A DNA stretch of 64,000 nt from Symbiodinium natans (GCA_905221605.1 CAJNDS010002273.1:248001-312000), one strand, 5' to 3'. Counted from the stretch's first letter, positions 22,617 to 32,699 are shown. Notes: generated by a model not told the origin, from the letters alone. Numbers and translations: made by a program.

Positions 22617-22637
22617 CTTGAGCCAAAATGGCTACGG
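22617..22637 (-). other. Relic of the dinoflagellate trans-spliced leader (DinoSL)
   Basis: On the minus strand this reads CCGTAGCCATTTTGGC followed by TCAAG, matching positions 2-22 of the conserved 22-nt dinoflagellate leader at 21 of 21 bases; only the variable first base differs (C here). It lies in the 5' untranslated region of the transporter gene. Genes carry such relics when a trans-spliced mRNA has been reverse-transcribed and reinserted. Confidence 0.93.
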
Positions 22638-23163
22638 GCTTTGGGTTTCGACTCTCACGCTAGCAGAAGCAGGCAAGGCGGGTTTCGGGTTTAAGGCGAC
22701 TGGATCCAGTGGTTCCTCACGACCGGCATTAAAGTTTGAGGTTTTTTTTTTGTTTAGGGGGGTTTGGGTTTAGGGGTGATTGCTGGTGGTCATGAGAGGC
22801 TTTGCCACCAAGCAGCAGGACTCCAAGCGCAGAAGGCTGCAAGAAGTCCAGAACCTTGAGCCGGGAACATGCTGCACCCACCACCCAACAATCCTGGAAC
22901 CCCCCCGCGACCATCATTGAAGCCGGCAGCCGTTGTCGTGACCTCTGGAGAAGGCAGCAGTGCGAGCAGGTCTTCATGAGATGCCGTCCTGGTCAGGGAG
23001 GGGAAGCGATTTCGTTACACCGCCGACTGGTCGTGACTGCGCACTGGAGAGATGCTCAAGCACTCCATCCTGCATGTATGGTAGGGCCCCCCACATGTGG
23101 GGACCCTAAACCCCAAACCCCTTACATGGCACCTTTCGGCTGTCATCAGAAGCCTTGGACTTC

Positions 23164-23281
23164 CCTAAGCCCTAAACCCCAAAACCCTAAACCCCAAAAC
23201 CCTAAAACCCTAAAACCCCAAAACCCTAAAACCCTAAAACCCTAAAACCCTAAACCCTAAACCCTAAACCCTAAACCCTTT
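23164..23281. repeat. Octamer telomere-like array (CCCTAAAA)n
   Basis: The unit is mainly eight bases, CCCTAAAA with CCCCAAAA variants, changing to the CCCTAAA heptamer at the right end. Confidence 0.9.
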
Positions 23282-23906
23282 GGATTTCCCCCGCCTCTCT
23301 GGCTCTTGGCAGCCCAAAGCCCAAGCCGCCAAGCCCTGGAAGCACCACAGGTAGCCTGCCTGAAGGCGCGGGGCTGCTTAACATCAGACTATATTGCTAT
23401 ATATTCCTATACATGCATTCATATATATATATATATAAATACATATACATGTATTTACTTATTTATGTATTTGCAGATAGTATAAGAATACTACTATAGT
23501 GATACTACAACATTCTGTTCTTCCTGTATATATATGTTCTTGACAAAAACTCACGGGGCTCCGGCGGAAGAGCCGTCTGCCATCATGGGGGGTCTGTTGT
23601 CTCGTCGGCCATGATCCATAACAGGCCGCGATGTGAAACCTTGCCCACACCCGGGCCCCGGCTGTCTATAAACCCCCGTATAGGGCACATCTGAGCATAC
23701 CAGGTACTCATGAGAAATCACCCCCTATAAACCCTCAAAACCCTAAACCCCGTGGTGCTGTTTGCTGGTGGGGTCTGATGGGCCCGGATCCCAGGGTGTC
23801 CCAACTCAAGGGACCTGGGGGGACTTCCTTCCTGGAGCCATGAGATTTCGCGCGAGCGGGCAGGCAAGTTCAACCTCTACATGAAGTGGGTGCTTAGGGT
23901 GGTGGG

Positions 23907-24355
23907 GGTTTAGGGTTTAGGGTTTAGGGTTTGGGGTTTGGGGTGTAGGGTTTAGGGTAATTATCCCTTTGTGTTGCTTCTGTTCTCCTGGGGTTTAAAT
24001 TGCCTGTGATCGAGGTTGTCCTAAACATCCAACTAGCTTTCAGAGCACAGCCAGTGTATGCCAGTGCTACAGTAGACACGATACTCCCCTTAGAACCTTA
24101 CTAAAAATACTATTTTAGTATCCTCTTGGGTTTTATATAAATTAAAAGTATAAAATCCCAAGAGGGATATAGAGAAGCCGGGCAGCGCGCATCAGCATAA
24201 GACTTGGCGAAAAGCGAGGCGCACGAGCAAGACTCCAGCAGCATGCTTGCGGGCTCATCTACACCCCCGAGACTCCCTAGTTAGGGTTTAGGGTTAAGGG
24301 TTAGGGTTTAGGGTTTAGGGTTTAGGGTTTAGGGTTTAGGGTGTAGGGTTTAGGG
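23907..24355. repeat. Two telomere-like TTTAGGG arrays
   Basis: 23907-23960 includes TTTGGGG and GTGTAGGG variants; 24281-24355 is more regular. They flank the inverted-repeat element at 24086-24170. Confidence 0.9.
24086..24170. mobile_element. MITE family D, copy 1
   Basis: Contains CCCCTTAGAACCTTACTAAA and CTCTTGGGTTTT, with the mirrored end ATCCCAAGAGG. A second copy with the same order of motifs lies at 29561-29645. AT-rich interior, no ORF. Confidence 0.65.
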
Positions 24356-24472
24356 CTTCGACACTTGGGGCACCCTTGCAACGGGGCGCTGGGCGCCTCG
24401 AGCTGTCTGACAGGTCGTGGTGGTGCAGACATATGGTGAAGACCTGAAGGCCGACTCTTGACGCCTCGTACA

Positions 24473-24600
24473 TTGGGATGTTCCCCCTTATGCTAAGAGT
24501 CCTTACTACAGATTCTAGTACCCCCTATTCTAGGGGGTACTACAATATGGGCCATCATAATCCCTATTACAGACTGTTAGTATATTTGGGAATATGCCAA
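24473..24600. mobile_element. MITE family B, copy
   Basis: Left arm TTGGGATGTTCCCCCTTATG, inner motif AGTCCTTACTA, right arm with ACTGTTAGTATATTTGGGAA. The interior includes a small palindrome around TACCCCC/GGGGGTA. Confidence 0.75.
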
Positions 24601-25600
24601 GGTCTCTTGGTTGGCAGGGCTTCGGGTTTACAGTAATGTTTCTGGTTTTTGCGGAGGTTAGGGTTTTACAAGGTTTAGGGTGCAGGGTGCTGTAGTCTTG
24701 CTGTAGAGCTCGGGTTGCGGAGCCTTCGAAGGCGAGCCTCTCAATCCATGCGCATGTATATATATATATATGTATATATAAATAAATAAATATATATATA
24801 TATATATCTATTTATTTATATAGACACACACACACACATTTTCACACACACATACACACACACACACAACAAATGTATGTCTATACCGGTTGTGTCCTAG
24901 ATGGAGGAACCTGAAACGAGTTCATCTGCACTGGCAACGACAATTGCCTTCTCAGCACAACTTTCGCCAAACAGCTTCTCTGGTCGAACGAGGCCCACGA
25001 AACTGAAACTCAGAGCATTGATCTGGAAATACTGGTTTCTTTGTGGGCCATATTCGGCTGGCGGTTGAAAAAGCGGCAGAGCAAAACTTTCAGACCCTAA
25101 AGCCCTCAGTCCTTACCCCTATAAAGGGTATGTCCACGAGTTCCATTCACGTGGTTTGGAAATCGTGGTTTTTGTAGTTGGCCATATCAGCTTTTTCACT
25201 GGCTGGTGGTTGTTGGCAAGGCCCCCCAAACCCACGAAGACCAGTTTCGTACATCCATGGGCCCGAAATGTAGGTCCGCTGAGACACAGTTTGGCCCAGG
25301 CAGCTTATTCGTCGGTCGCTTTTTTGGCAGATCGAGTATGTATGGGTGTCCCAGCAGCTGTACTTCACGTGCGTTCACATGCTCGCAGATGCCTCGAGTT
25401 GCACAAAAATGTCTAGAACATGTACATATACAAGTACATATACTGTAAAACTATTATGCATCTGCACATCCTACGTTCTGTCATTATGCACGTGGCTTCT
25501 GACGGTATGTGGTCTCATTTGTTGTGGCAAAAGTGCATGGCACATGCACGCAAACGACAATGTCCGGATGCTGATATAGAATGCGTGACGATCTGGGGAA

Positions 25601-25807
25601 CTGGACGCAATGAGAGCGCGAGGACCTCTCGTTCATGCTTGTCGTGGTGGTTGTCCGATGAGAGAAGCCTGCCAAAGTCAGCGGCTTCTCAAAGAAGCAG
25701 CCCTGGCTTAGCCTTGCCCAGCCGACCGTAACTATCAACCGTTCCGTTCTGGCTGCGACGGCTCCTTCGCGGATCAAGCGATTCATCTGATCGGAGGTCT
25801 CCACCAC
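25601..25807 (-). CDS. Kinesin motor-domain fragment (two exons)
   Basis: Exon 25765-25807 (minus) follows a CTGCAG acceptor and reads VVETSDQMNRLIREG. Exon 25601-25668 follows a GGCAG acceptor and reads FSHRTTTTTSMNERSSRSHC then VQ. Joined through a GA donor at 25764 the frame is kept. The product carries the kinesin switch-I signature N-x-x-SSRSH preceded by the usual loop (G-x-x-HR-T...MNERSSRSH). Kinesins are microtubule motors with ATPase activity. I could not find the P-loop (G-x-T-G-x-GK-T) upstream or the DLAGSE switch-II motif downstream within about 1.5 kb on this strand. This is therefore either a scattered gene with longer introns or a leftover fragment. A GGGKS sequence near 25910 is in frame but is not a proper P-loop. 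Confidence 0.6.
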
Positions 25808-26203
25808 CTGCAGTTCTACGATTCGGCAACGCAAGAAATCTGTCGATCCATCGAGGCACAATGACAATGCGCTGACAGGCATGAGCAGCACACTTTTGCC
25901 TCCCCCATTGCAAGCTACTGTATACATAGAATTTCACCAGCCTTCCGACAGTCATCCGAACTCAGCCTGCGAAAAACAACCCATCCTTCTTCCCAGACCT
26001 TTGCTGCGGGTCGCAAGTCGCCTGTGAGACAAGTGTCTTTCTGGCTTGTGGCCAGTCGCCAACCAGCTTCCAAATGCGCAACGCTGAACATGACTGCTCT
26101 GCCTTGCATCATGAGATATCATGAGACAGCACTTTGAAAACTGGACGTTCCGTTCGACTATGAAGGCGGCGGCATCCGAGACCATGGGCGCTCATCACAA
26201 TGC

Positions 26204-26625
26204 TCACAAATGGCCTCCTGACACGAGTGCATTGGCTGAGCGACGTCTAGTTGGCAGGGCCAAACGTCCGAGCCGAGCGGCGTAAGCCGCAGTCGCGGCC
26301 CTCAACCGCTTGGCCCGTGCACCAGCCTGCATCGTGCCCCGGGCACTTTGTAGGCAACTACCCAAGGAACCCACAGCTGCAAAGGCCGGCTCGTCGCCCA
26401 AAGTCGCCCCAAGACGCTTGTAGGCTGCATGCACATCCTCAGTCGGGGTGCCTGGCACTGGTGCTTCTCTATTGGGATGGGATGGGAGGCGCAGCAGACA
26501 CCAGCATCATTGCATCACCGCCTGGCCGCAGACCTAGCACCTCGTAGTGCCGCTCCATGGACAACGGTAGATCTTTCTCGGTCGCCTCGCTGGACGAATG
26601 TGAAGAAGCACTGAGCAAGGCACCA
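26204..26625 (-). CDS. J-domain-like protein lacking the HPD motif
   Basis: Exon 1, about 26519-26625, begins after a CTGCAG acceptor and contains MERHYEVLGLRPG. A 67-nt GT-AG intron (26452-26518) joins in phase to exon 2 from 26451, giving GGTPTEDVHAAYKRLGATL then GDEPAFAAVGSL. This follows helix I, helix II and the start of helix III of a DnaJ J domain (YEVLGL, AYKRL), which normally stimulates Hsp70 ATPase through the HPD tripeptide in the loop after helix II. Here that loop reads LGDEP and HPD is absent, so classical Hsp70 activation is unlikely. The frame continues Ala/Arg-rich to a stop at 26204, but an intron may intervene. It lies 400 bp upstream of the kinesin exons on the same strand; whether they share a transcript is unknown. 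Confidence 0.5.
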
Positions 26626-26837
26626 CTGCAGGGTAGATTGAGCAAATACAGTGTTGAAAACAATCCTACAGCAGCAAATGCATCAGTGCCCACGGCCTCT
26701 TCAGATTTTTGCCGGCTCCTTTGTGCGTGATGCCTTCCGCCGGTCAAAACGCAAAGCCAACAGCAAGCATGTACAACACCCCTCCCGCCACCGGATGTCT
26801 CACTCAACCTGCATGTCTCAGAGGGTTTCTTCGGGGT

Positions 26838-27420
26838 AAACCCTAAACCCTAAACCCTAAACCCTAAAGACCTCAACTGCTCGCCGAACTGGGTGGAACC
26901 CAACTGCCCCAGCTCGCCTCACAAATCGGCTCGCTGCCGCGGCCTGGGCGTGAGTCAGGTACTTACTTCCCCAAGAACCAAGGAAAAAGAAGACTAACCT
27001 TCATTATTCCTACAATTTGGAAACCCAAAAAGTCCCAAGAACCAAGGAAGAAGAAGATTAAACTTGTCATTGTTCCTACAAAACTAGGAAATCCCAAAAA
27101 GTTTTTGAAGTTCATGTATTGGCTGTAAGTAAGGGTAGGGCTTCTGGCAGCTTTGAGTGTCTGGCGCACATGGCGCCATGGCTGTGGGCACCATGTTTAG
27201 GGCTCTAGGTGGCGGGCGCCTGTGCGCGCCTATGCGTTTTGGGGTTTTCGGTTGGGGCGGGAGGGGGTTTTGGAAGGGATCCTGGGTGATGTATCCACTG
27301 GCCAGAGCAACCTTGCTGGTTTAGGTTCTAGGCTTTAGGGTTTTGGGGTTTAGGGTTCGAGCGAAGGGCCAGAACATCTACCTCCACAAGGTGAGAACGT
27401 CCATGCGACGACGTCGCTCT
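26838..27420. repeat. CCCTAAA array and a duplicated 70-bp block
   Basis: CCCTAAA at 26838-26869. A block holding CCCAAGAACCAAGGAA and AATCCCAAAAAGT-like ends occurs twice in tandem at about 26968-27035 and 27040-27105 with a few changes. Confidence 0.7.
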
Positions 27421-27890
27421 GGTTAGGGTCGTATATAGGCTTTAAAGCCTTGGCCCTCAAGATTGCAGGGTCGTGGAAACTAGGTCTCCGAAAAAAAAGA
27501 GCTTGAAGGGTAGGCGACAACGCAGTCAGGCCCCAAGTTTACTTCAATCATTTGTGTGTTTCGGGCACCTTCCCTGCCTGCGCTGCTTCTTCCAAATGTG
27601 CTCCCGCTTGGGTTTCGCCGTTTCGCGCCCGCGGACCCGAAAATCCGCATTTTGCTAAAGCCTCTCAAATGCATAGGCACCACAGCCGCCATTGCCATGA
27701 GTTTACAGACCCAACACAAACACATCGCGGAACTCCAACACAATATCAAATACCGAAAAATGCAGTTTGGGCACATCCAAGTGGGGTGCAGCAGCTTCCC
27801 TCGCCGCCTGCACGACATGAATATCCAGTACAACCATTGCCTCACGAGCCTCCGCACAAAGCACGGATGTTTGTAGTGCCCTAAACCCTA
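27421..27890. other. ORFs on both strands, no gene assigned
   Basis: Overlapping frames of about 100 codons exist on both strands (e.g. plus 27556-27876). They show no domain and no clear splice context, so none is called. Confidence 0.3.
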
Positions 27891-27925
27891 AACCTCTCTT
27901 TCATATATTTAAACCTTAATGACCT

Positions 27926-28310
27926 TCGTGGTTTAAAGCCCATAATTCGTGGTTCAAGGCCCATAATTCGTGGTTTCAGGCCCACAACTCGTGGTTTAAG
28001 GCCAGGCGTTCCTTTCGGCCGTAAACCACGGATATATATGGGCCTTACACCACGAAACAGTTTCGTGGCTTGCCCAACATTCGTGGTTTAAGGGCCATAG
28101 TTCGTGGTTTAAGGCCCATATTTCGTGGTTTAACATAATTGGTGGTTTAAGGCCCGTGGTTTAAGGCCATCATCCGTGGTTTAAGGCCCATAATTCGTGG
28201 TTGAAGGCCCGTGGTTTAAGGCCCAGAATTCGTGGTTTAAGGCCCGTGGTTTAAGGCCCATAATTCGTGGTTTAAGGCCCGTGGTTTGAGACCCATAATC
28301 CTCAAGACCA
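27926..28310. repeat. Minisatellite with unit TTCGTGGTTTAAGGCCCATAA
   Basis: About 14 degenerate copies of a 21-22 bp unit, some shortened to CCCGTGGTTTAAGG. One internal stretch (about 28017-28060) is inverted (AAACCACG), so the array has a local palindrome. Unlike the telomere-type arrays. Confidence 0.85.
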
Positions 28311-28886
28311 GGAATTTAGGGTTTCTGGGCCTCAAGGCCCGGACTTAGGCCCTGGGGAGGCCAACCCAGAGATGCAATGGCAAGAACATGAAGTTAGTAA
28401 TGTTAGGTGTGTTTGTTGCGTCTGTTCGTTTAGGCCTTTGAAACTGAGATGATTGGAGAATACTTGTGTTTTTGTCTTTCTCAATGTTATGGGATTCTCT
28501 GGGTGGGTGGGTGCTATATCAGAGCCGTAATATAACTTTATCATAAAGCTGCTCGACCGGAGCTGCTGAACCCTAAACCCTAAGTCCCACGAGGGTTTTA
28601 ATGGGTTCATGAGCCTTTTAGGGTGAGTTCAGTCCCACCAGGCCTTGGTCACAGTAGCCGGAGATATGTCGCCCTGGCGCCGGCGTCGCACGGTTTCGAA
28701 GAACCTGGGCAACATGGTCCCGCACATGTTTAGAAGTCGCCGTGTGATTCAGATGAGTTTCTACAAGTCAGCCTGCTTGCGAGCTCCCACCGCTGTACGC
28801 ACATGCGCGTGCAGGGGCATGAAACCACAAGCCGCAGGATACGAGAAGAAACTGTTCACAACAACTTGCAAAAGAATGCGTAACAG

Positions 28887-28990
28887 CTTGGGATGTTCCC
28901 CCGTATACAAACAGTCCTTAATTGGGATTACAATAGGGGGTACTATATATCCTTATTCAGGACTGTTCGCATAGCGGGGTACGTCCCAAG
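28887..28990. mobile_element. MITE family B, complete copy with target-site duplication
   Basis: Terminal inverted repeats CTTGGGATGTTCCCCCGTAT and the mirror ACGTCCCAAG. Flanked on both sides by the identical hexamer TAACAG (28881-28886 and 28991-28996). 104 bp, no ORF: a non-autonomous DNA transposon. Confidence 0.9.
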
Positions 28991-29560
28991 TAACAGCCTC
29001 TGAGTCAGGCACTGATCTTCTTCATCCTGCTCACGTGCTTGGCGCATTAGCACCTCCAAGCAAAGGATGCTCAACAAAGTGACTTGAGCTCTTGGCGGGG
29101 CCAGGAAAATGCAGCCACCCTTGAATCTCGGTTATTTGGAAAGACGGCTGTCAGCATGAGGATCATGATGGGACTGAATCACACATGTACATACATACAT
29201 ATACAGACATCGCACCCACGCAGGGTACCAGAACAATATATATATACACACACACATAAGATGTGGGGAATGATGGTTTTTGAATCATTTGCATACAAGT
29301 TTACATACATACATTATACATGACTCTTCTGCACTCTCCAAATGCATACCTTTCCAACAACACACACTGGGTATACTGAAAATGAGCAGAGCGTAACTCA
29401 GGTCAGCAGCACCTATGCCTCCAAGACTCAGAGGGCCCAATACCCCTTCATTCAGGTGATGGAATATACCTTAGATTACAAAGGGATCCTGAATATGATT
29501 CAAGGAATATTCCGTGATTTTGGGGTATTGGTCTCTTTGGGAAGCTCCACCTTCAACCTA

Positions 29561-29645
29561 TACCCCCCTTAGAACCTTAATAAAAATAGTGGTTTTAATA
29601 TTCTCTTGGGTTTTTACATGAACAAAAATATATAATACCCTAAGC
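29561..29645. mobile_element. MITE family D, copy 2
   Basis: CCCCCTTAGAACCTTAATAA followed by TTCTCTTGGGTTTTTACATG, aligning with 24086-24170 over most of its length. It runs directly into a CCCTAAA array on the right. Confidence 0.6.
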
Positions 29646-29795
29646 CCTAAACCCTAAACCCTAAACCCTATATAGCAACCCTGCCAAACATCCCATACTG
29701 CGACGACAACCTGCAAAGCGGCCTCGAGCTCCGCCAGGTTCCTGGCTTGCCGCTTCCGTGCTTCGTCAGCGAGGTCCTTATAGAGCAGAGCCACG

Positions 29796-29862
29796 GTTTA
29801 GGGTTTAGGGTTTAGGGTTTAGGGTTTAGGGTTTAGGGTTTAGGGTTTAGGGTTTAGGGTAT
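29796..29862. repeat. Interstitial telomere-like array (TTTAGGG)n
   Basis: Nine perfect TTTAGGG units with sharp edges, among the cleanest arrays here. Confidence 0.95.
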
Positions 29863-29881
29863 CCACGCTTCAAATGGGGAC

Positions 29882-30223
29882 TCACGTGACTCTACTGACA
29901 GACACAACGGGTAATCTTCGCGGTCTCAGGGCTTCTTGCCCATCTTCTCGGGTGCCCAACCTTACCATCCGGCAGCTCTTTGGCCAGTGACTCGGGCTCG
30001 GTGACGTCAGCTCCACCACCTCAAAGTGTGCGGTTTCAGGGCACTTAAGGCGCGCAGGCCTCATGCGGGGCATGAGGCTCATGCAGGCCGCCGTGGTGGA
30101 ATCAAGGACACCCGCAAAGCTGCACAAGAAGTCACCTACAGCAGCCAGGGTGCTCATCGGGCCTTGCAATCTGCTGGCCTTAGTCAGAGACATTGCCTCC
30201 CAGGCCCCTATCGGCCCTATCAT
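29882..30223 (-). CDS. Possible exon(s), unknown protein
   Basis: A minus-strand frame reads MSTLAAVGDFLCSFAGVL, then ARLKCPETAHFEVVELTS. It has better amino-acid balance than the overlapping plus frame, but no family is recognised and the borders are unclear. It may hold one or two exons; low confidence. Confidence 0.3.
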   Translation of the reverse strand: MIGPIGAWEAMSLTKASRLQGPMSTLAAVGDFLCSFAGVLDSTTAACMSLMPRMRPARLKCPETAHFEVVELTSPSPSHWPKSCRMVRLGTREDGQEALRPRRLPVVSVSRVT

Positions 30224-30576
30224 GAGGTGACTTACTCGTAGTAGCTACATGCACTCATGAATTCCAAGTGGAGTTGTAAACAGCCTGGATGTTGTCTCAG
30301 AGTGGTTCTCGGCACATGCACCACAGCTGAAGAATCAAATCGTGAACGGGGCCACTTGGCACGCAACGTCCACGTCTGAGACCACCAGGAGCTCCTAATC
30401 GACTGCCATGAGCACCTGCAGGCCGATCTGATGCTGGTTTCGCTTTTGGGTTGGGTTCCCTGCCTCAGAAGTTGAGGCACTGTCGGCATCGAAGATCGGA
30501 CGATATGAGCATGCACTTATAACATTTCACATCCTGTGTCAAAAGTGCTGCGGAGACGGCGGCACCCTTAAGCAAA

Positions 30577-31127
30577 GTGCCGGAAGTTCTGTGCTCGGCA
30601 ACTTGTCCGTCGTGCAAGGCGCAGCTTGTGATGATCGAGCTTGCGGTCTTTTCCCTCGCACGTTTGTGCATTTGCGCGCGCCTGCGGCCTTCACGTCTCT
30701 TCTACGCGGCGCGCGCAGTAATTACAGTTGAATACCATTCCATTTCGAGAGAGTCCGCCCAGCTCCCCTGGTCAGGAACTGTCTGTACATCACGGCTACT
30801 CCGAAGTGAAACAAAAGCACTCTGTCGACTAAACTCTCTGCGACCGGACCCTTGTACCAGAACGGGTGCGCAGCAGCAGAACAACGAAGAACGACCACGC
30901 TGGCTGCAGACTTTACAACACGGTCCACTGCATGTGCAGTGCGGTAAGGACGAAGATCCACCATATGGGATGGGGCTACAGAAGCTCCTTCGTTGGAGTG
31001 CCCCCTGTACAAGGACTGCAACTGCCCTTCGCAAACAGTCCTCAACGCTGCCGCCGCACCTGAAGCTTCTGGCCGATAAGGCGGGTAGACAAGGTGCCAA
31101 TACCTGAGCCCACTCAGAAGCTTCCAA
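30577..31127. other. Long ORFs on both strands, undecided
   Basis: A 176-codon plus frame and two 140-codon minus frames overlap. The minus frame segment VEDCLRRAVAVLVQGALQRR looks most protein-like, but none shows a domain or clear splice pattern, so I do not choose. Confidence 0.25.
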
Positions 31128-31179
31128 GAGGCTTCTTGCTCACTTGTCATATGTCGGGTTCTTGCCAGGCGTGAAGAAT

Positions 31180-31333
31180 GATGATAATGATGATGATGGT
31201 GGTGATGGTGGTGATGGTGGTGGTGGTGGTGGCGGTGGTGGTGCGGATGATGGTGCGGATGATGGTGCGGATGATGGTGCGGATGATGGTGCGGATGATG
31301 GTGCGGATGATGGTGCGGATGATGGTGCGGATG

Positions 31334-31406
<73 letters not shown>

Positions 31407-31409
31407 GCC

Positions 31410-31442
<33 letters not shown>

Positions 31443-31490
31443 GCCGCTGTGTCTGCTGCCGCTGCTGCTGTGTCCGCTGTCGCTGCGTCT
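31180..31490. repeat. Compound microsatellite: GATGGTGCG nonamers, then GCT trinucleotides
   Basis: GATGAT/GGT-rich lead-in to about 31240, about ten GATGGTGCG units to about 31335, about 23 GCT units to about 31405, then mixed GCC/GCT to 31490. One plus frame reads poly-(Asp-Asp-Gly-Ala) then poly-Ala then poly-Pro/Leu. It is open but shows no other sign of being a gene. Confidence 0.9.
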
Positions 31491-31499
31491 AAGGACTTG

Positions 31500-32550
31500 C
31501 GTTTAGACTAGCCGGCAGCACCACAGGGCAAACAACCGGCCCATGCGGAAAGGAACCAGAAGCCCGCAAACCACAGAACACCCCTCAAACTGCGCAGAAC
31601 CAAAGCCTTAAACGCCCTGGGACGGGCATTCGTATACCTCGCCGTCGTCCTGAACCGACGGGGTTGGCGCACGCGAATCACATCCAGGCCTTGGAGGGTT
31701 TAGGGTTTAGGGTTCAGGGTTTAGGGTTTAGGGTTTAGGGATTTTTTTTGCCACCCGGGTTTAGGGGAGGCTCTTGCTTTATTGCTCTCAGTCTCATAGC
31801 CCTTCTGCAAACCAGGATGGGCTATGAAGCCTTAGAATCCCCATGAATCAACCCTTTAAAGGGGCCTGTTTCAGGGGCCATCCTGGAAAGGGATTCTGGA
31901 ATGAGGATTCCGCAACCCCAGCAGAATTGGCGTTTGAACTGTTGCTGCTGTCCATCTTGTGGCCATGGAGCAGATGTTCGTCTCGTCACGGAGGGGATGG
32001 GATTCCTGGAAGGTCCAGCAAAAGCAAGACGATTCTGCGTCATTCCGCTCAGAAGATGGGTGTCAAGGGCAATTCGCTGTGCATTTCTCAGCATTCCTCC
32101 ATATATTTCTTCATATATGACCTTTCTGATGCAACGCACCTGGCAATCTTCAGACCTTTGGTCTGTGCGGACATGTCACGTCTTCCACAAGCGAGGCACC
32201 ACCTCAGAGGAACATGTGCAGCTCATTCTGAAGCGGTTGCCGCTTGCTCGGTTTGTTGTTGGGGTGCGTGCATGTTGGCTTGCAGACGGGTTCTAGCTGG
32301 CAGAGGCAAATGCTTGCTTTTTGCCTTGCGTGCCTGTGCACGTACTGTCTGTGCCAACCACTGTGCGTACCTTTCACATCCTCGCCGGCCACTTTATCAC
32401 TCGAGAAACAGAACATGAGCTCGCACAAGCACAGCACAGCTCGTTGCACCTGACAGTCTGCTGTTTACAGCAAAGTTGACAGTCAAAGCTACTCAAGACA
32501 TGCGCGTGGAATCAGAGAACAGCAACATCCCCCCTTCGAATCTGGCAAGC
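31500..32550. other. Unassigned stretch with one array
   Basis: TTTAGGG at 31697-31741. From 31820 to 32450 frames of 100-190 codons are open on both strands without recognisable domains. Confidence 0.3.
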
Positions 32551-32556
32551 CTCAGC

Positions 32557-32644
32557 CCCTGGCACGCCAAGCGCTGTTCAGACTCCGGAACGGCAAGGTG
32601 GGTACGGACCAACGCCTTGATCTCCCTGCCAGTTGATGCACTGT
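32557..32644 (-). CDS. Ubiquitin-like domain exon
   Basis: Read on the minus strand after acceptor TTTCTAG, which directly follows CCCTAAACCCTAAAG, the frame is SASTGREIKALVRTHLAVPE then SEQRLACQGLRLA. The pattern T-x-x-EIK-x-x-V-...-IP-x-x-QRL-x-x-x-G-x-x-L is the middle of the ubiquitin beta-grasp fold (strand 2, helix, strand 3). The donor is a GC near 32556 or slightly later. Neighbouring exons of the gene were not found. Identity as a ubiquitin-like fold is by pattern, not alignment. Confidence 0.5.
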
Positions 32645-32699
32645 CTAGAAACTTTAGGGTTTAGGGTTTAGGGAATCTTGGTCTCAGGATTGTACAGGA

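Larger units (their letters stand above)
22640..25600. other. Gene-poor stretch
   Basis: Holds telomere-like arrays (23103-23120, 23164-23281, 23907-23960, 24281-24355), AT microsatellites (23410-23460, 24755-24870), and two MITE-like elements (24086-24170, 24473-24600). Short ORFs near 22800-23100 and 25150-25450 are open on both strands and not convincing. Confidence 0.6.
28311..29880. other. Non-coding stretch with inverted-repeat elements and arrays
   Basis: Includes the complete family B element at 28887-28990, a small inverted repeat at 29437-29531 (CCAATACCCC...GGGGTATTGG), family D copy 2 at 29561-29645, CCCTAAA at 29640-29668 and TTTAGGG at 29796-29862. Short ORFs at 28330-28970 are not supported. 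Confidence 0.6.

Noticed and set aside
25840-25927. GGGKS as a nucleotide-binding P-loop of the kinesin fragment
   Set aside because: Spacing and residues do not fit G-x-T-G-x-GK-T, and a CTGCAG acceptor lies between it and the kinesin exon.
31178-31492. Poly-Met/Val/Leu ORF in the microsatellite
   Set aside because: An artefact of reading a GAT/GGT/GCT repeat in another frame.
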